DNA of 64,000 bases from Muscardinus avellanarius. Its lineage: Eukaryota > Chordata > Mammalia > Rodentia > Gliridae. Within the stretch, counting starts at the first letter, position 1, and each line of letters begins with the position of its first letter. A program made the translations under genes and the position numbers. Under the pieces are notes generated by a model. The model had not been told where the DNA came from and searched no databases. It saw nothing but the letters and a program-made list of their open reading frames with translations. The stretch covers positions 32,846,003 to 32,910,002 of the forward strand of contig OY726560.1 in NCBI GenBank assembly GCA_963383645.1, given 5' to 3'. This document shows positions 21,750 through 34,299 of the stretch, piece after piece.

Positions 21750-22860
21750 TATATTTTTACCAAATAGAGCTGATCATTTTCAATTTTGCTCAAGTGAAGT
21801 CATTACATTCGATATAATATTCCTTCAGTAAATATTTATTGTGATTATCTCATACAAAACACTCTGGCTGTTTTCACTCTGGCCTTTACTGCACTGAGCG
21901 CCATGTTTGCGGATGTATATAAACTATCAATGAATTGGAATAGAGTGAATGTAAAGTAAATGAATTGCTATAAGAAAATATCTTATTAGATAGTAGCCAA
22001 AAGGAGCAAAGAGGCAGCTCATTATGTAGACTAGAGTTCCATCATTGTTTCATTGGCCATAACAACTTAAGAGGATCAAGTTGGGAGAAAAATCCTAGTC
22101 AGTTTGGGGAAGATCTATAGCCTTAGAAATCTATCAGAAGAAAGTCCCGTGGAGCAATATCAGAGTAGAGTTTGGTCAGCCATGCCTTAGAAATGAGAAA
22201 AAATGTATATAGCCAGATTTTGAAAAGGAATGCAGATTGCCTTTCAGTTATAAAAGCTCTTTCTAAATAAATGCAGTTTTACTTCAAATTACAAAGTAGT
22301 CTAGATTTGGAGGAATTTTGATTTGCTGCATCTTCAGTTTACAAATAACCCTGTAAATGGCTTGCTGCATTTGCCCGAAGCTACTTTTTGTGTCTCTCAT
22401 CTACAGTTTAACACTTCTTATTGTCAGCTAAAGGAAAAAGGGTGATAGTCAAACTACTTTTTGCCTACACTTCTTCTTTTTTTTTTTTTTCCTTCCCAAC
22501 CACCAGCCTGCATCACAGCTCCATCTTGTAAGAAGAAAATGTAGCAACAAACTCAGGCTAAGAAGTGAGTAAGTTTGCCTGAAACATGAAATGGACAATG
22601 GCTCAGAACTTGAGACAAGAACGAGAGAGATCAGGCCAAGAGGAGATTTGGCAGTGGGGAAGTCGGTCTCTTGGAACATATTAGAATTTCCAAGAAACAA
22701 ATTAAATATGATTTAAGGAAAATGGGTGTGTTCCTCTAATCCAGACACAGAGGGAAAATTGCAACCAGGGTTCAATGCTGTGAATGAGCCTGATCCTGGG
22801 CTCCACAAGTTATTGCTCTTTTTAATCAAAGATTTCAGAATGCTGTTCTCATACAGAGCT
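21750..22860. other. Unique DNA, no gene seen
   Basis: About 1.1 kb without a recognised repeat. The 83-codon frame at 22,449 has no family match that I can see and a poly-K end from a poly-A run. Confidence 0.4.
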
Positions 22861-22865
22861 TTTAA

Positions 22866-22911
22866 TTGGTTGGTTGGTTGACTGGTTAGTTGGTTGGTTG
22901 GTTGGTTGGTT
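22866..22911. repeat. (TTGG)n microsatellite
   Basis: An interrupted run of TTGG units. It creates the artefactual repeated-residue frames on both strands. Confidence 0.9.
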
Positions 22912-23015
22912 CAGTTGTTGTATTTTGTTTGTTTGTTTTGCTTCACAGTTTGAGACTTTCAGGGCATGCATTAGATTCCAGTTTCTAATACCCAACAAAT
23001 ATGCAAAAGGCAAGA

Positions 23016-23240
23016 TAACTGAGGGGATGGGCGGGGGAAGAGGGAAACTCTCTAAAGCACATGTTGTACTTAAACATATCAAAGTCAATCACTAAGCCGA
23101 GCATTGGAAAGAGGGATGGGGAGGGAATGAGATAGGGACTGGGTATGGGTTAATTGGATGATGTGTGCATGTGTGTCTCCACAAGTCTTTAATCCCAATA
23201 AAATGTATGACTACAATGCACTAATAAAAAAATTTTTTAA
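23016..23240 (+). mobile_element. Short L1 3' end with target-site duplication
   Basis: AAACATATCAAAGTCAATCA, GATGATGTGTGCATGTGTG and TATGACTACAATGCACTAAT match the L1 3'UTR seen at 13.2 kb and 45.6 kb. AAAGGCAAGA at 23,006 and 23,239 is the target duplication. It is heavily 5'-truncated. Confidence 0.9.
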
Positions 23241-23495
23241 AGGCAAGAGAAATAGATTTTTATCTTTTCTAAACTTTCAAATTGATGTCAGCATCAGGCA
23301 AGCTTGGACTCACTTGTAGCTTGTGCTAAATGAACTTAATTTCTCCCACTCTGGACATAAAAGGGTGTTAATTTGCTCGCCTTCCTAATTTTGCATTCCT
23401 AAAATTGGATTCATTTGACTTACAGGCTCACTTCAGGCAGGAGCCTAAGTCTGGCCAATAAAGCAGCACAGCAATGAATCAGCCCTATTGTTATG

Positions 23496-23496
<1 letters not shown>

Positions 23497-23543
<47 letters not shown>
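23497..23543. repeat. (TG)n microsatellite
   Basis: About 23 TG units directly abut the ID-like element that follows, so it is probably the expanded tail of that element. Confidence 0.95.
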
Positions 23544-23544
<1 letters not shown>

Positions 23545-23630
23545 GCTGAGGATCAAACCCAGGGCCTGCCTGCCTGAGATTTTGCTTTCCTTCCAGTCAC
23601 TGAGCTCTCATCTCCATCACTTTCTTGATA
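23544..23630 (-). mobile_element. ID-like SINE fragment
   Basis: GCTGAGGATCAAACCCAGGG and CAGTCACTGAGCTCTCATCT are the reverse of the ID element (AGCTCAGTGACTGG...CCCTGGGTTTGATCCTCAGC). Confidence 0.75.
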
Positions 23631-23915
23631 ACCAGTCAACATGGTACCTCCTCTGGGTCCAGAGCCCTATAATTTTGCCTCTTTGTCTTTTGGCTGCAGC
23701 ATAACATCTACTGCAAATCTACGATCCTGACTTTTTGGAGCCATACGCTCTACTTCATTCAGTCTCCACAGATTGACCACCCTCACCAGCACCCTGAAAC
23801 AGGCTTATGCTCTCTGGAGTTCCTGATCTCACTGACCTGAGATCAGACCACAAGCTGCAGCGACCTCCCTAATGGCTGATATCCTCTGGTTACAGATGGT
23901 CTTGCCCATCAGCCT
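23631..23915. other. Unique DNA, no gene seen
   Basis: Balanced base composition and no recognised feature. Confidence 0.35.
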
Positions 23916-23917
23916 CT

Positions 23918-24053
23918 GAGTCTGAGAATAGTGGCACACACCTGTAAGCCCAGGTACTAAGAGGTTGAGGCAGAAGGATCACAAGTTTGGAGCCAGCCTG
24001 CATAACTTAGCCAGTCTCTGTTTCAACATAAAAAAAAAAAGAAAAGGCAAAAA
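23918..24053 (+). mobile_element. B1-like left-half SINE monomer
   Basis: GAATAGTGGCACACACCTGT, AGGTTGAGGCAGAAGGATC and TAGCCAGTCTCTGTTTCAA are followed by poly-A. There is no ID half, so this is a monomer or a truncated dimer. Confidence 0.75.
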
Positions 24054-24055
24054 GA

Positions 24056-24712
24056 AGAAAATGGCTCTGCTTTCTCTCCTCTCAATGGGCTCCTAGATCA
24101 ATAGGCGGATGTTGATAAGAAATTGACTTTCAAGGTACACCTTTATGTCATGGAGTAAGGAACAAATTGCATGAACTAGTCAGACAGACAAGCTGGTAGC
24201 ACCTCCAAGTGAGAATGAATGCCGCCTCCTGGAATTGGAAGAGAAAGAAAAGTAACATAGTTTATTGATATAAGTTGGCATTTATCAATAACTGGCTATT
24301 TTGAGAGCAGAGGCAATTAGTGACCCATGGAAAACAAAACTACCGATTTTAGAAGTCTATATCTAACCTCACTATGACACCTGACAAGTCTCCTGCCAAT
24401 ATGATGATTATACTTACTGCCAATTTTTAAAATGCATGCTTATGGTACAGGCTCAGGAAAAGAAGAAGAAAATAAAGAGTGTAATTCCCATCTCACCTGT
24501 GACCTCGCAAAGAGTGAGGATTTCTTGCTCACATTTTATCGAATTTAAACAATGAGATAGAAACACAAAGTCTATTGCCCCGTTTCCTTTTTAAAATGAA
24601 TATATCTTAGGTATTGTTCTACATGAGCACACATACTGTGAACCAAACACATTCTTTTAACAATTATATAGTGCTTCAAGGTCTGGTAATCTACTTCACC
24701 AACATACCGAGA
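24056..24712. other. Unique DNA, no gene seen
   Basis: No recognised feature. Confidence 0.4.
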
Positions 24713-25078
24713 TTCCAAACTCAAAAATATCATACTAAGTGAGTGTAGACCGTCTCCAAAAACAAGTGAATGTATGTTTTCTTTATATGTGGAAGACAGA
24801 AATATGGAAATAAAGGCAACATCAGATAGATGATCAGAGACTCCAGGGGAGTGGTGGATGGGGATCAGGGAAGGGAGATGAAGGCATAAAGAATGTAACA
24901 GTTGAAATAATGCTATGAGTGTATACAAAACTATGAATTCCAATCTTAAAGACATGTACAGGCAGAGGGAGGGACCCAGCGGTAGGGCACCAAGTGCTGT
25001 GTGCCTGTATTTGTCTGACACTATGTACCCCAATATATTGTAAAATTACAATGCACAAAAAATATGTCAAAAAAATAC
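24713..25078 (+). mobile_element. L1 3' end
   Basis: TATCATACTAAGTGAGTGTA, TGTTTTCTTTATATGTGGAA, CTATGTACCCCAATATATTG and AAATTACAATGCACAAAAAA follow the L1 ORF2 end and 3'UTR. A 153-codon minus-strand frame (24,572-25,033) is antisense to it and is not a gene. Confidence 0.85.
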
Positions 25079-25079
25079 T

Positions 25080-26685
25080 GAAGACAGAAAACATGATTTG
25101 CCTGGTGATGAGCTGCACCAAAGCTTATCCATACAGGTTCTTTCCAAATGGTTTGAAGGTAGAGGCAGATTTGGCCTCCTAAGGGCAGGGCACAAGTTTC
25201 AGTTTATAACTAGAAAAGGATGATAAGAGAGTTCAAGTGCTATGGGATTTTCTTGTAAGTGATGATCAATGTGATGTCATATGGAAGAAACCAAGACCAG
25301 ATTTTATAGATGCATCAGCGAAACAGTATCACATCAAAATCCCGTGATTTTTTTCCATTAGGCAAGACCTTTTAATAGCTTGCCTGAAATAGTTTTTGTT
25401 TAGATCTTCAAACAGAGTCTTGCGTTGAAGGGAGCCCAGTGCAAAGGACACTTGTTTTGCTTTGCTTTTGCAGAGACCCTGCGTTAATAGAGGTTTGATG
25501 GCTGCTGGATGACGTCAGAGAACCCCTTCAGCTCTGCTGCAAGCAGGGTGCTCTGGAGAGCTCTTTCTTGGCCCTAGGCACAGGCACAGATGTGGATTGT
25601 ATGGTGGGAACAGCTGGCTCTAGCAGGGATGCAGCCCTCACCCTGCCACGTCTTTGGATCTGAGTTCTCTTTGCTGCATTTATCCCAGGTGTCCTTGGGC
25701 CAGAACAAAGTGTATGAATGTGTCTCCTAAAGTAAAAAATAAAAAGGGGAGCCTGCCAGGAGACCACGTCCAAGGAGGTAATTTTATTTGGGAACTTGAA
25801 GGAGAAGGGAAACATTTTCAAAAGAGTTTAAATTTGGGGTAAGCAGCTTGCCAATAAAAAGTATGGTAGGTGAAGTAAGAGCTGATTACCAGGAGGTTAG
25901 AAGAGTCCATGTTCCATCACAGGGGAAGAGGCTGCTGACTGCACACAAGTGCCTTTCATCCAACATTGTTTCTAGTGATAACAATTTGGAGGAAGGGCAC
26001 TGGAAGAACTTTCTTGCCACCCTTGTCTGTGAGCCCCCTTTCCCCAGAAGCTAGCACACTGACAAGGGCAGCTACACTCAGGTCTAAAATCAGGGCCACT
26101 TTCACTAAGGATCCAGAGGAACCAGGACATGGCTATTTCAAGTAGAACTTTCCTCTGCATCAATTTCTAGTTTTGATGGTTCTAGGCTGGTCACTTGACA
26201 TACAGTTTATCATCCATAAAGGCAGGAGGACCTTCAGTTCTGTTGGAGGAGCTTTCAAGCTGGGTTTTAATGAAAAGCAACATAGCTGATTTGGGTTCAG
26301 TTGTTGAGTTCTGTAGCATATGGCCAAACAGGCCTGTCTTGACCCATTTTATAAAAGAGAAGACAGCTCATGTTTTATATCACCTCGGGGAAAAATAAAT
26401 TCTTTACTTGCCTGGTAGACTGAAAATCATATCCACTGCAGAGCACTGTCTAGCCTTTTAGCTTGCTTCTGGTGGGTCTGTCTTAGGCAATGTGGCGTTA
26501 TTTAATTTGGCATAGCTTTCTGTTATTACTGAACAGGAGGGAAGTCAGGTTTTTTTATTTTAAAAATATCACATTATATTCTGGGATTATGCAAATGTCA
26601 GTGATAAAGAAGAAATGTAGGTGGTGTTGACAGTAAAAATCTTCACATTTTACTCCTAAGCACACCGTTACCATTCAGGAATCCA
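25080..26685. other. Unique DNA, no gene seen
   Basis: About 1.6 kb with no recognised repeat. A perfect TGACGTCA (CRE-type) palindrome sits at 25,510-25,517. No promoter context supports a gene. Short frames at 25,528-26,398 cross each other. Confidence 0.4.
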
Positions 26686-26689
26686 GTTA

Positions 26690-26850
26690 TGCTGTGGAAA
26701 ATGCACAGACTTTAGATTCATATAGAATGACAATCATATTCTATTACTTCCATATTGTGGCACCTCAGGCATATTTCTTAGCTCTCCTAATCTCCATTGC
26801 TTCATCTGTCTGGTGCTGTTCATAACAAATAGGTGTTAGTATTCATAATG
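26690..26850 (+). repeat. MIR SINE fragment
   Basis: CAGACTTTAGATTCATATAG, CATATTTCTTAGCTCTCCTA and CATTGCTTCATCTGTC follow the MIR consensus. Confidence 0.65.
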
Positions 26851-27114
26851 TAACATCCCTCTCACATGGTCGGCCCCCAGAGTGTGAGTCTGAGTTGTTA
26901 CCTTACCTTTCTTCCTTTGCAGATTCTCCTTAATAAACCAAAAGTTCTATGACAATCTGAAATATTTAGATCCTCTCCTCTTCAGATTCAGGATAGCATA
27001 TACTAGTAAAATATTTCCTTATTATACCAATTTTTCCAACTGATTAGTTATCCAACGTAGAAGGAAGTAGAGTTGTAAGATTTATAGCACAATAGAAGTA
27101 TTAGAGCTCCATAC

Positions 27115-27262
27115 AGGTGTTGAAGGCATGGGCTTTGAATTCAGTAAGTCCTCAGTTCATATTGTAGTTATATAATGTGTGTAACCTTGGATACATTACT
27201 CAACACAAACACGTCATCTCCATGCTTTAAGGAAACAAATGCAGCTATCATTAGGTTGTTAC
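27115..27262 (+). repeat. MIR SINE fragment
   Basis: GGCATGGGCTTTGAATTCAG and GTAACCTTGGATACATTACT follow the MIR consensus. Confidence 0.7.
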
Positions 27263-27399
27263 TTGATCGACGGTACTGACTGTTTTAGGCACAGAGGACA
27301 AAGATAATGGGAGAGATGCAAGTCTTGCCTTTCCTAGGACTAGCATCTGAGTAGGGATGGACGGACAGATGTATGTAAACAGAATACAAAGTTAGATAA

Positions 27400-27872
27400 A
27401 GCTGGCTTCTTGAAGAACATAAAACAGAGTGGATGATGGGAGCTGCATGTTGTTTGATCCAGGATGGCCTCTGTAGAGAGGGGACACTTTAGCTGAAATG
27501 TGAACGTGCAAAGGAGGCAGTCTTCTGGGAAATTCTGGGCAAGGAGAGTTGCAGGATGAGCCAGGCACAAATGTGATGAGCTGGGAATGAGCTTCTGAGT
27601 TTACGACAAAGAAGGCAAGAGCATGCGAGCAAGAAAGACGGGTGAGATTCAGGAGGTGGCCGGGGAAGACGATGGAGGACTTACAGGCCGTGGTCAAGAA
27701 TGTAGATTGTATCTAAGAGAAATCTGTAATCGGTGGATCACATTTATGTTTTTGAGAGATGGATCTGGAGAGTGAGTGATGGATACACTTTAAGTTGGAT
27801 ATAAAATTAAGTTGGCTAACTCACCATAAAGTTCTTAAACAGTGCTTGGCACATAGTAAACTACAAAAGAAA
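27400..27872 (-). repeat. L2 LINE, reverse orientation
   Basis: TTTAGCTGAAATGTGAACGT, CAAAGGAGGCAGTCTTCTGG and GGACTTACAGGCCGTGGTCA follow the antisense L2 consensus. It ends near CAGTGCTTGGCACATAGTAA. Open frames of 76-101 codons on the minus strand are decayed L2 or chance. Confidence 0.6.
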
Positions 27873-27884
27873 GGAAAAAATAAA

Positions 27885-28300
27885 CAAAGTAGATAACTTG
27901 AGAAACTGGATTCTCTAAATATTATGTTAAAGAAAAATGAGATGGGAGGAACTTTTGAAGTCTGCACTCACAACAGGCTTCTTTTTTTGGGACTCTGGTG
28001 GCCAAAATACAAAGTCCAAACCTCCATCACTTTCTGTCTCCTATTATAATGAGAATATTTATAACACACCAGTTCAGGCATGACAGTTATACTTTGAAGA
28101 AATTAATGGAAATGAAATTTCTAGCACATTGATCATAGTAATATGGGAACAAAATACCAAGTACTGCCCCTGCCAAAAAAAAAAAAAAAAAGATTAGATT
28201 CAATTTATTTGCAGAGTGTGTGGACAAAGTAGCTAAGAATTACTTAATGTATTTTTACCTGTGTGTAATCCTCATATAAGATAGTAAGAAAGTGAAAAAA
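27885..28300. other. Unique DNA, no gene seen
   Basis: It contains an A17 run near 28,175 and nothing else recognised. Confidence 0.35.
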
Positions 28301-28303
28301 TTT

Positions 28304-28500
28304 TCTTTTTTTTTTTGTGGTACTGGGATTCCTGGAAACCCTTCTACCTCCGGGTTACTCTCCCAGGCCTATTTTTATGCTTTTTTATTTGGAAACAGGG
28401 TCTTTTAAGCCAGCCAGATTCTCTTTGAACCTATGCGGATCCTCCTGTCTCCGCCTCCCAAGTGCAGGGATTACAAGCCTGCGTCACCACGCCTGGCTCA
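28304..28500 (-). mobile_element. MEN-type B1-ID SINE
   Basis: A poly-T tail leads into GTGGTACTGGGATTCCTGGA, then GGTCTTTTAAGCCAGCC, and ends at CGTCACCACGCCTGGCT. It is GC-rich subgroup with full length kept. Confidence 0.9.
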
Positions 28501-28501
28501 A

Positions 28502-28938
28502 GCAAAATGTTTTTTACGAGCTGGTATTATGAGTAATCATGAGAGGCAGAGATATTAATAATAATGCCAACCAGGACAATGGAGGACAGAGAAACAATGT
28601 AATCACAGACATTACTTTAGGCAGGACAAGGACTAATTTTCAAAGCCAACACCGTCTTAGCATAGGCTAATTAGAATTTGTAATGGAATGAATTACACTG
28701 TGATTCCAATAGCTTATTGTGCCTGGATGTGTGGATGACTAAATGTGTGTTTTATGCTAATTCTTTTCTTTTAACTCTACATTGTTAATTCCACAGAGAA
28801 GATTTGATAACTTTGGCCTACTTACTTTTGTAATCTTTATCAAGTTTGAATTTAAAGAGCCTCTAATGAATCATTAAGGAAATATACCAGAATCAGTTGC
28901 ACCGTACTGATAATGTGCTTGCTTCGCTTCCTACTAAG
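28502..28938. other. Unique DNA, no gene seen
   Basis: No recognised feature. Confidence 0.35.
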
Positions 28939-28939
28939 C

Positions 28940-29095
28940 ACATAATATACATTACCATATTTTATTAAAACAACTATATGAAATGCTAGTATTCTTATTT
29001 TATAAATGAGAAAATTAGAATTCGAAGAAATTTAGTCATTTGCTATTCTAAATCGCTAAGTCACAATTGAGACCCAGGTCTGACGCGATAGCCAG
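28940..29095 (-). repeat. MIR SINE, reverse orientation
   Basis: TTATTTTATAAATGAGAAAA, GAAGAAATTTAGTCATTTGC and AATTGAGACCCAGGTCTGAC follow the antisense MIR consensus. Confidence 0.75.
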
Positions 29096-29104
29096 TTTAC
29101 TTTC

Positions 29105-31000
29105 ACAACCAGGCCATATTTGCATCCTAATTACACTCATACCTGTGTTATCTTAATTGTAAGGCATCTCAAATAGCCACGTGTCGGCACTTACCTTAAC
29201 AAATGTGATGGATGTCTGTGCTATTTATTGAATTATCAGAATTTCCGAGCTTGAGATTTTGCTTACTTTCCTCCTGCAATTACAGTTGTTAATATTGTGT
29301 CACGGCATGCTTGTCTGGCATCAAGATCACTGTGAGATAACAAGAAAAGGAAAAATAAAACAACAGGGCAGAATTAGAGTAATCATTGAAATCACTATGA
29401 GAAGCATTAGAGTTTATTCTGAGTCATATCAAGGAGATCCACAGCCCACAAGCTTAGCCGACTGAGCCATATTTGCTGTAATTATATTAAGGATGGTGAT
29501 GGTTTGCACATTTATTGTATTATGCTTGAAGATCATGTACATCATTTGAGCAAGGAGCGTTTTTAGGAATGATATTAGTTTCAGTCTAAATTTAATTTTT
29601 GAAGAGTAAACAACACACAGTACATCCAAACCACAGCTGAAGGGAAAGTCTTAGCTTTGTACCTAACAACGTATCTTCTTTGGGAATTTGAAAATCCAGC
29701 CTCTCACCACCCCCACCTCAAAAACTCATCTTGATTCAACTGTGGCTCTGACACTCAGCTCTTTAATTTGGTCTTTGCTGACAGCTGACTTCAATTTTGC
29801 CTGTTTATGGAAATAAATGAAAAGAACACACCGTCTGTGATCCAGTGTCTCTCTGTGGCAAAGTCCTAGTCAGCCCCTAAATCAGAGCCCAGAGAGTTGT
29901 CAGGAGAACTAATTCTTGTGCAAACATGATTGCATTTGTAGGGCAGAGCACTGGAAGGCTCAGAGAGACCAGGAGGAAGCAAGTCACTTTCCCAGGTACT
30001 TCAGGAGTCAATGTCTTTCTTATGTAAGTTTCTAAATGATCTGGATGACTCAGGTGGTTGGTGTTTGAGTAGTGGGCTTATGCACATACATGTAAGGGTC
30101 TTCAATATTTATCAATTGCCAGAGCATCCCCCTGACAATACTACATATAAAACATGGAGACAAACACCTAAAAAGTAGCCTCCAGTCGCCTTTAATTCAT
30201 ATTACTTTTCTCAAATTCAAAGATGCTTTGGTACAAGATAAGCTTAAATCTCGTGAAAAGAAACCTGATTTTAAGTATAAATAAACTGATGAAATTGTAC
30301 TTTCTAGTTCTAGATATTCTAAGCAAATAATCAAAACTAAAAATATCACTTTACTGGCAGTGAATAGACCCTCCTTAAAGGCATATGACTTTTTATATAT
30401 TCTTGAAATCTCCAAATCTAAGAAGTACCAGGTCATGGTCATTGTTTTTTGAAAATGCTTAAAGTAACCACTGGGAAATATCCACATGAATGCAGAGCTA
30501 TTTGATGTGGTGTGAACTCAACACCTTTAAGAAACAAGACCACATTTTGCTATATAGACTGTCCTTAGAATCCTGTGCCATGAACTTAATGCAAGGCAGA
30601 TATTCCATGACTTCCTCAAAGGATAGTACTAACTTAAGTGACCATCCTAAGTATTTCATGGGTAATTATAACCCCAGTGGGTAGTGTCACAAAAATGTTT
30701 AAGCACTAAGATCTTTCACCCCAGAAGTAGTTGCATGTCAGCAGAAGTGGACAATAATTTTGCTTTAGACTTCAAAGATTTTTGGTATTCCACTTGACTA
30801 ACTGCAGACAAATATACTCCTAAAGTGAAAAATACTTTTTTTGTTTTAGAAAAGCAATTCTGGGTAAATCAGTTAAGATGGGGGTCAATGTGCTCCTTCT
30901 TTAAAAAAAAACTTTCACGCAACAATACCTAAAGTATACTATATTTCTTTTTCTATTAATTAATTCTATGAATTATAGACAGAAAGGACAATATGATCCA
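29105..31000. other. Long unique stretch, no gene seen
   Basis: Nearly 1.9 kb with no repeat I recognise. Frames of 64-96 codons exist on both strands but show no domain, conserved motif or splice pattern. Its freedom from young repeats makes it a fair place to look for conserved non-coding sequence. Confidence 0.4.
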
Positions 31001-31004
31001 AGGG

Positions 31005-31292
31005 CATGAGGCCAGAGAAGGGTGAAAAGAGGCTGATGTGTCTGGAGCAGAGCCAGGGTGAGAAGGTCGCAAGCAAGGATGGTGATGGGAGGAGGGTCAG
31101 AGGGTTAGGTCCACTGCTGCAGACTCAGAGCTTGTTTGAAGCACACTCTGACTTTTTTGTAGGATAGGAAGAAGCAACGGGACTGAAGCAGACAACAGGA
31201 GAGACTGTCTTAGTAATCCTGGGGAGGAATGAGGGTAATTTAAGATGGGATGGCCAATGAGAATGGAGGGGATAAAACAAATTCCCAACTCT
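31005..31292 (-). repeat. L2-like LINE, reverse orientation
   Basis: GTGTCTGGAGCAGAGCCAGG, ACTCTGACTTTTTTGTAGGA and AGGAGAGACTGTCTTAGTAA resemble antisense L2. The match is diverged and the assignment tentative. Confidence 0.4.
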
Positions 31293-31294
31293 TC

Positions 31295-32205
31295 AGGAAG
31301 TTCTTTTTGGTAGACATTATACTAGAGGGGGGGCAGTAATTAAAGCAATCAAGGCTATATTTGGTGTGTGCAAATTTTAATTTTCAGGAATCTCAACATC
31401 TACTAGAAGGATAAGTTATAAAAAAAAAAGTTGCCCTTGAGAATAATAAATGCTATTATAGAATCAAATGCAAGGCATTTTGGAAAGTCTGTAGAATAGG
31501 AAAACTTTGCAAAGAGTGTCAGCAACTAATAGATTACCAGCTATTTGTCCAGGGAGTGTTCTGTAAATTCAGTTGTGACATTGTTTTAGAGAATCCTAGA
31601 GTTATTTTATCTGTCTCTGAATTTATTGATATAGAAGCTGGCGTTTTGTAAGGGTAAATGTATGTCTTGCCTAAGAACATACAGATGGGTAATCACAGAA
31701 TCTCTTAAACATTTAATCAGTAATGACTTGTGTTCGTGGTAGCAAATAAGAAACATGGCTCTTTTATGCATCAAACTTTCCTAATTAAGACAGGAGTTGA
31801 TAGTGAGTACAAAGCTTCTTGCTTGAGTGCCTGGGTGGATGGTAATGCCACTGACTGAAGTAAGCAACACTGCAGGAGAAACAGACTTTGGGGTGTATGG
31901 AGTGCACAGGGTGAGTGGAATGAATTAAATGCAGAGGTGCCTGTGACACGTTCAAGTGGAGATATTATCAAGGACAAAGATTTTCATAAAATGCCAGTGC
32001 CCACCTAATAAAAACCAGTTTAGACACATCATCTCATGTTAATTCCCATTACAAATGGGAGCTACGGACAATTTATTTACAGATGAAGCATTTTTAAACA
32101 GGAGTATCATAATCAAAAGATATGTTTGCAATCTTATACATATTTGATTTCAAAATGAAACAAACTTGTTTTTCCTCCTGGGAGCTTAAAAAGTTTCTGT
32201 TTGCT
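31295..32205. other. Mostly unique DNA; possible MIR relic
   Basis: GGTAAATGTATGTCTTGCCT...CATACAGATGGGTAATCA at about 31,650-31,700 may be antisense MIR. Otherwise nothing is recognised. Confidence 0.35.
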
Positions 32206-33199
32206 TGGTTTTTAAAATTTATTTTTAACTGACACAAGAGCCTTACAAATTATATTTATAAATGGGGTATCATGAAATGTTTTAATATATGGATATATTA
32301 TGTAATATTAAGTCAGTTTAAATATTTATCTCCTCAAATATTTATCACTTCTCTGTGGTGAAAACATTCAAAATTCTTTCTTCTAGTCTTTTTGAAAGAC
32401 ACAGAACATTATTGTTCTCCATAGTCACCTGCTGTGAGAGAATCGAGAAGCACACCAGAAATTGTTCTTGTTCCACTACAACTTAATACTCAGTGATCCC
32501 CACCTCCGCCCAACCATATTCTTCCTGGACTCTGGAAACTACCATCCTGTTCTCAGCTCCTATGAAACCAACTTCTTTCATTTTCACATATGAGTGTGAT
32601 CATTTGATACTTGTCTTTCTGTTTCTAGCTTATTTCACTTTGCATAATAATCTCAAGTCCTATCCATGTTGCTGCAAATGACAAGATTTAATTCCTTTTA
32701 TGGCCAAATAGTATTCCATTGTTTATATGTACTACATGTTCTTTATCAATTCATCAGTTGATGGACACTAGATTGTTTCTATGTCTTGCTATTGTGAATA
32801 GTGCTGCAAAGAACATGGGGATGTCTCTTTGACACATTGATTTCATTCCCATTAGATAATACCCAGTAGTGGGATTTTTTGGATAATATGGCAGATCTAT
32901 TTTTAATTTTGGTGGTAACCTTCATATTGTTTCCTTTAATGGCTGAATAAATTTACTTTCCCATCAACAGTGCTTAAATGTTTCCCTTTCTGCATATCCT
33001 AGTCAGTACTTGTTTTCTTTTTTCTTTTTTTTTTTTTTTAATAACAGCCATTCTTCCTAGGCCACGGCAACCTCTCATTGTTGTTTGATTTCCATTTCTC
33101 TTATGTTTAGTGCTGTTGAACATTGTTTGTTTCATGTATCGGTTGGCCATTTGTATGTGCCTTCTAGAAAACATTGATTTAGATCTATTGCCTACTTAC

Positions 33200-33670
33200 A
33201 AATACTTCTATTAGTGCATTATAATTGTACATTATAGTGAGGTTCAAAGTCATACAAAGAAATCACCACCCAGGTCTTGGTGTTTTTCCCTTGAGGTCCC
33301 ATTGCACTACCAACCCCTCCACAACATAATAGTGAGATTGGTGGTAACACTTTCGTACAAGGGCATGGCACAGTTCGAATTGTTTATTTAATCAGTGCTT
33401 CCCTTTCTCCAACCCACCTCCCTCCCCCATCTCCTTCCACTATTCTACTGATCACTCTCCTCAGTTACATAAAGTCCCTTTGTTTCCTATATTTTCTTTA
33501 GCTTCCACATATGAGAGATTCAAACATTGACTTTCTGAGATTGTCTGGTCTCATTTAAGCATAATTTTCTCTATGTATTTTTCTGCAAATGACATAATCT
33601 TGTTCTTCTTTGTGGCTTAGTAAAATTCTATTTTTGTGTGTGTGTATGTGTGACATTTTTCTTATCCATT
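33200..33670 (-). mobile_element. Nested antisense L1 3' end
   Basis: CTTCTATTAGTGCATTATAA, TAGTGAGATTGGTGGTAAC and AGCTTCCACATATGAGAGAT are the reverse of the younger L1 3' end (compare 8.5 kb). The host L1 resumes at TCCATTTTAATTGGGTTA. Confidence 0.85.
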
Positions 33671-34299
33671 TTTTTCTTATCCATTTTAATTGGGTTATTT
33701 GTTTTTCTACCATTGTTTTTGGAGTTTTCTATAAATTCTGAATATCAACTCCTTGCCAGATATATAGTTGTTCCAGTGTTTGTCCTTAGCACCTTTGTAA
33801 AAAATCAGTTGGCTGTAGATGCATGGATTCGCTTCCAAGCTCTCTATTCTGCTCAGTTGGTCTAAGTATCTTTATTTGTGCCAATACCATGTTGTTTTGA
33901 TTATTACAGATTTGTAGTACTCTTTGAAGTCAGGTAGTATAATATCCTCTACTTTGTTCTTTTTGCTCAATATTGCTTTGGCTATTTGGGGGTTTGTGGT
34001 TCCATAAAAATGTTTCAATTGGGTTTTTTTTTTTCTAGTTTTGTGAAAAATGTCATTGGAATCTTGATAGAAATTGAAACAACTCTGTGAATCTCTTTGG
34101 GTCGTATGGAAATTTTAATATTATTAATTCTTCCAATCCATGAAAACAGGATGCCTCCATTTTGTTGTGTCTTCAATTCCTTTCATAAAAGTTTTATAGT
34201 TTTCATTATAAAGAACTTTAAACTCTTCAGTTAAATTTATTCTTGGGTATTACAATTTCTATTTCAGATAATCCACTATTAGTATATATAAATGCTACT

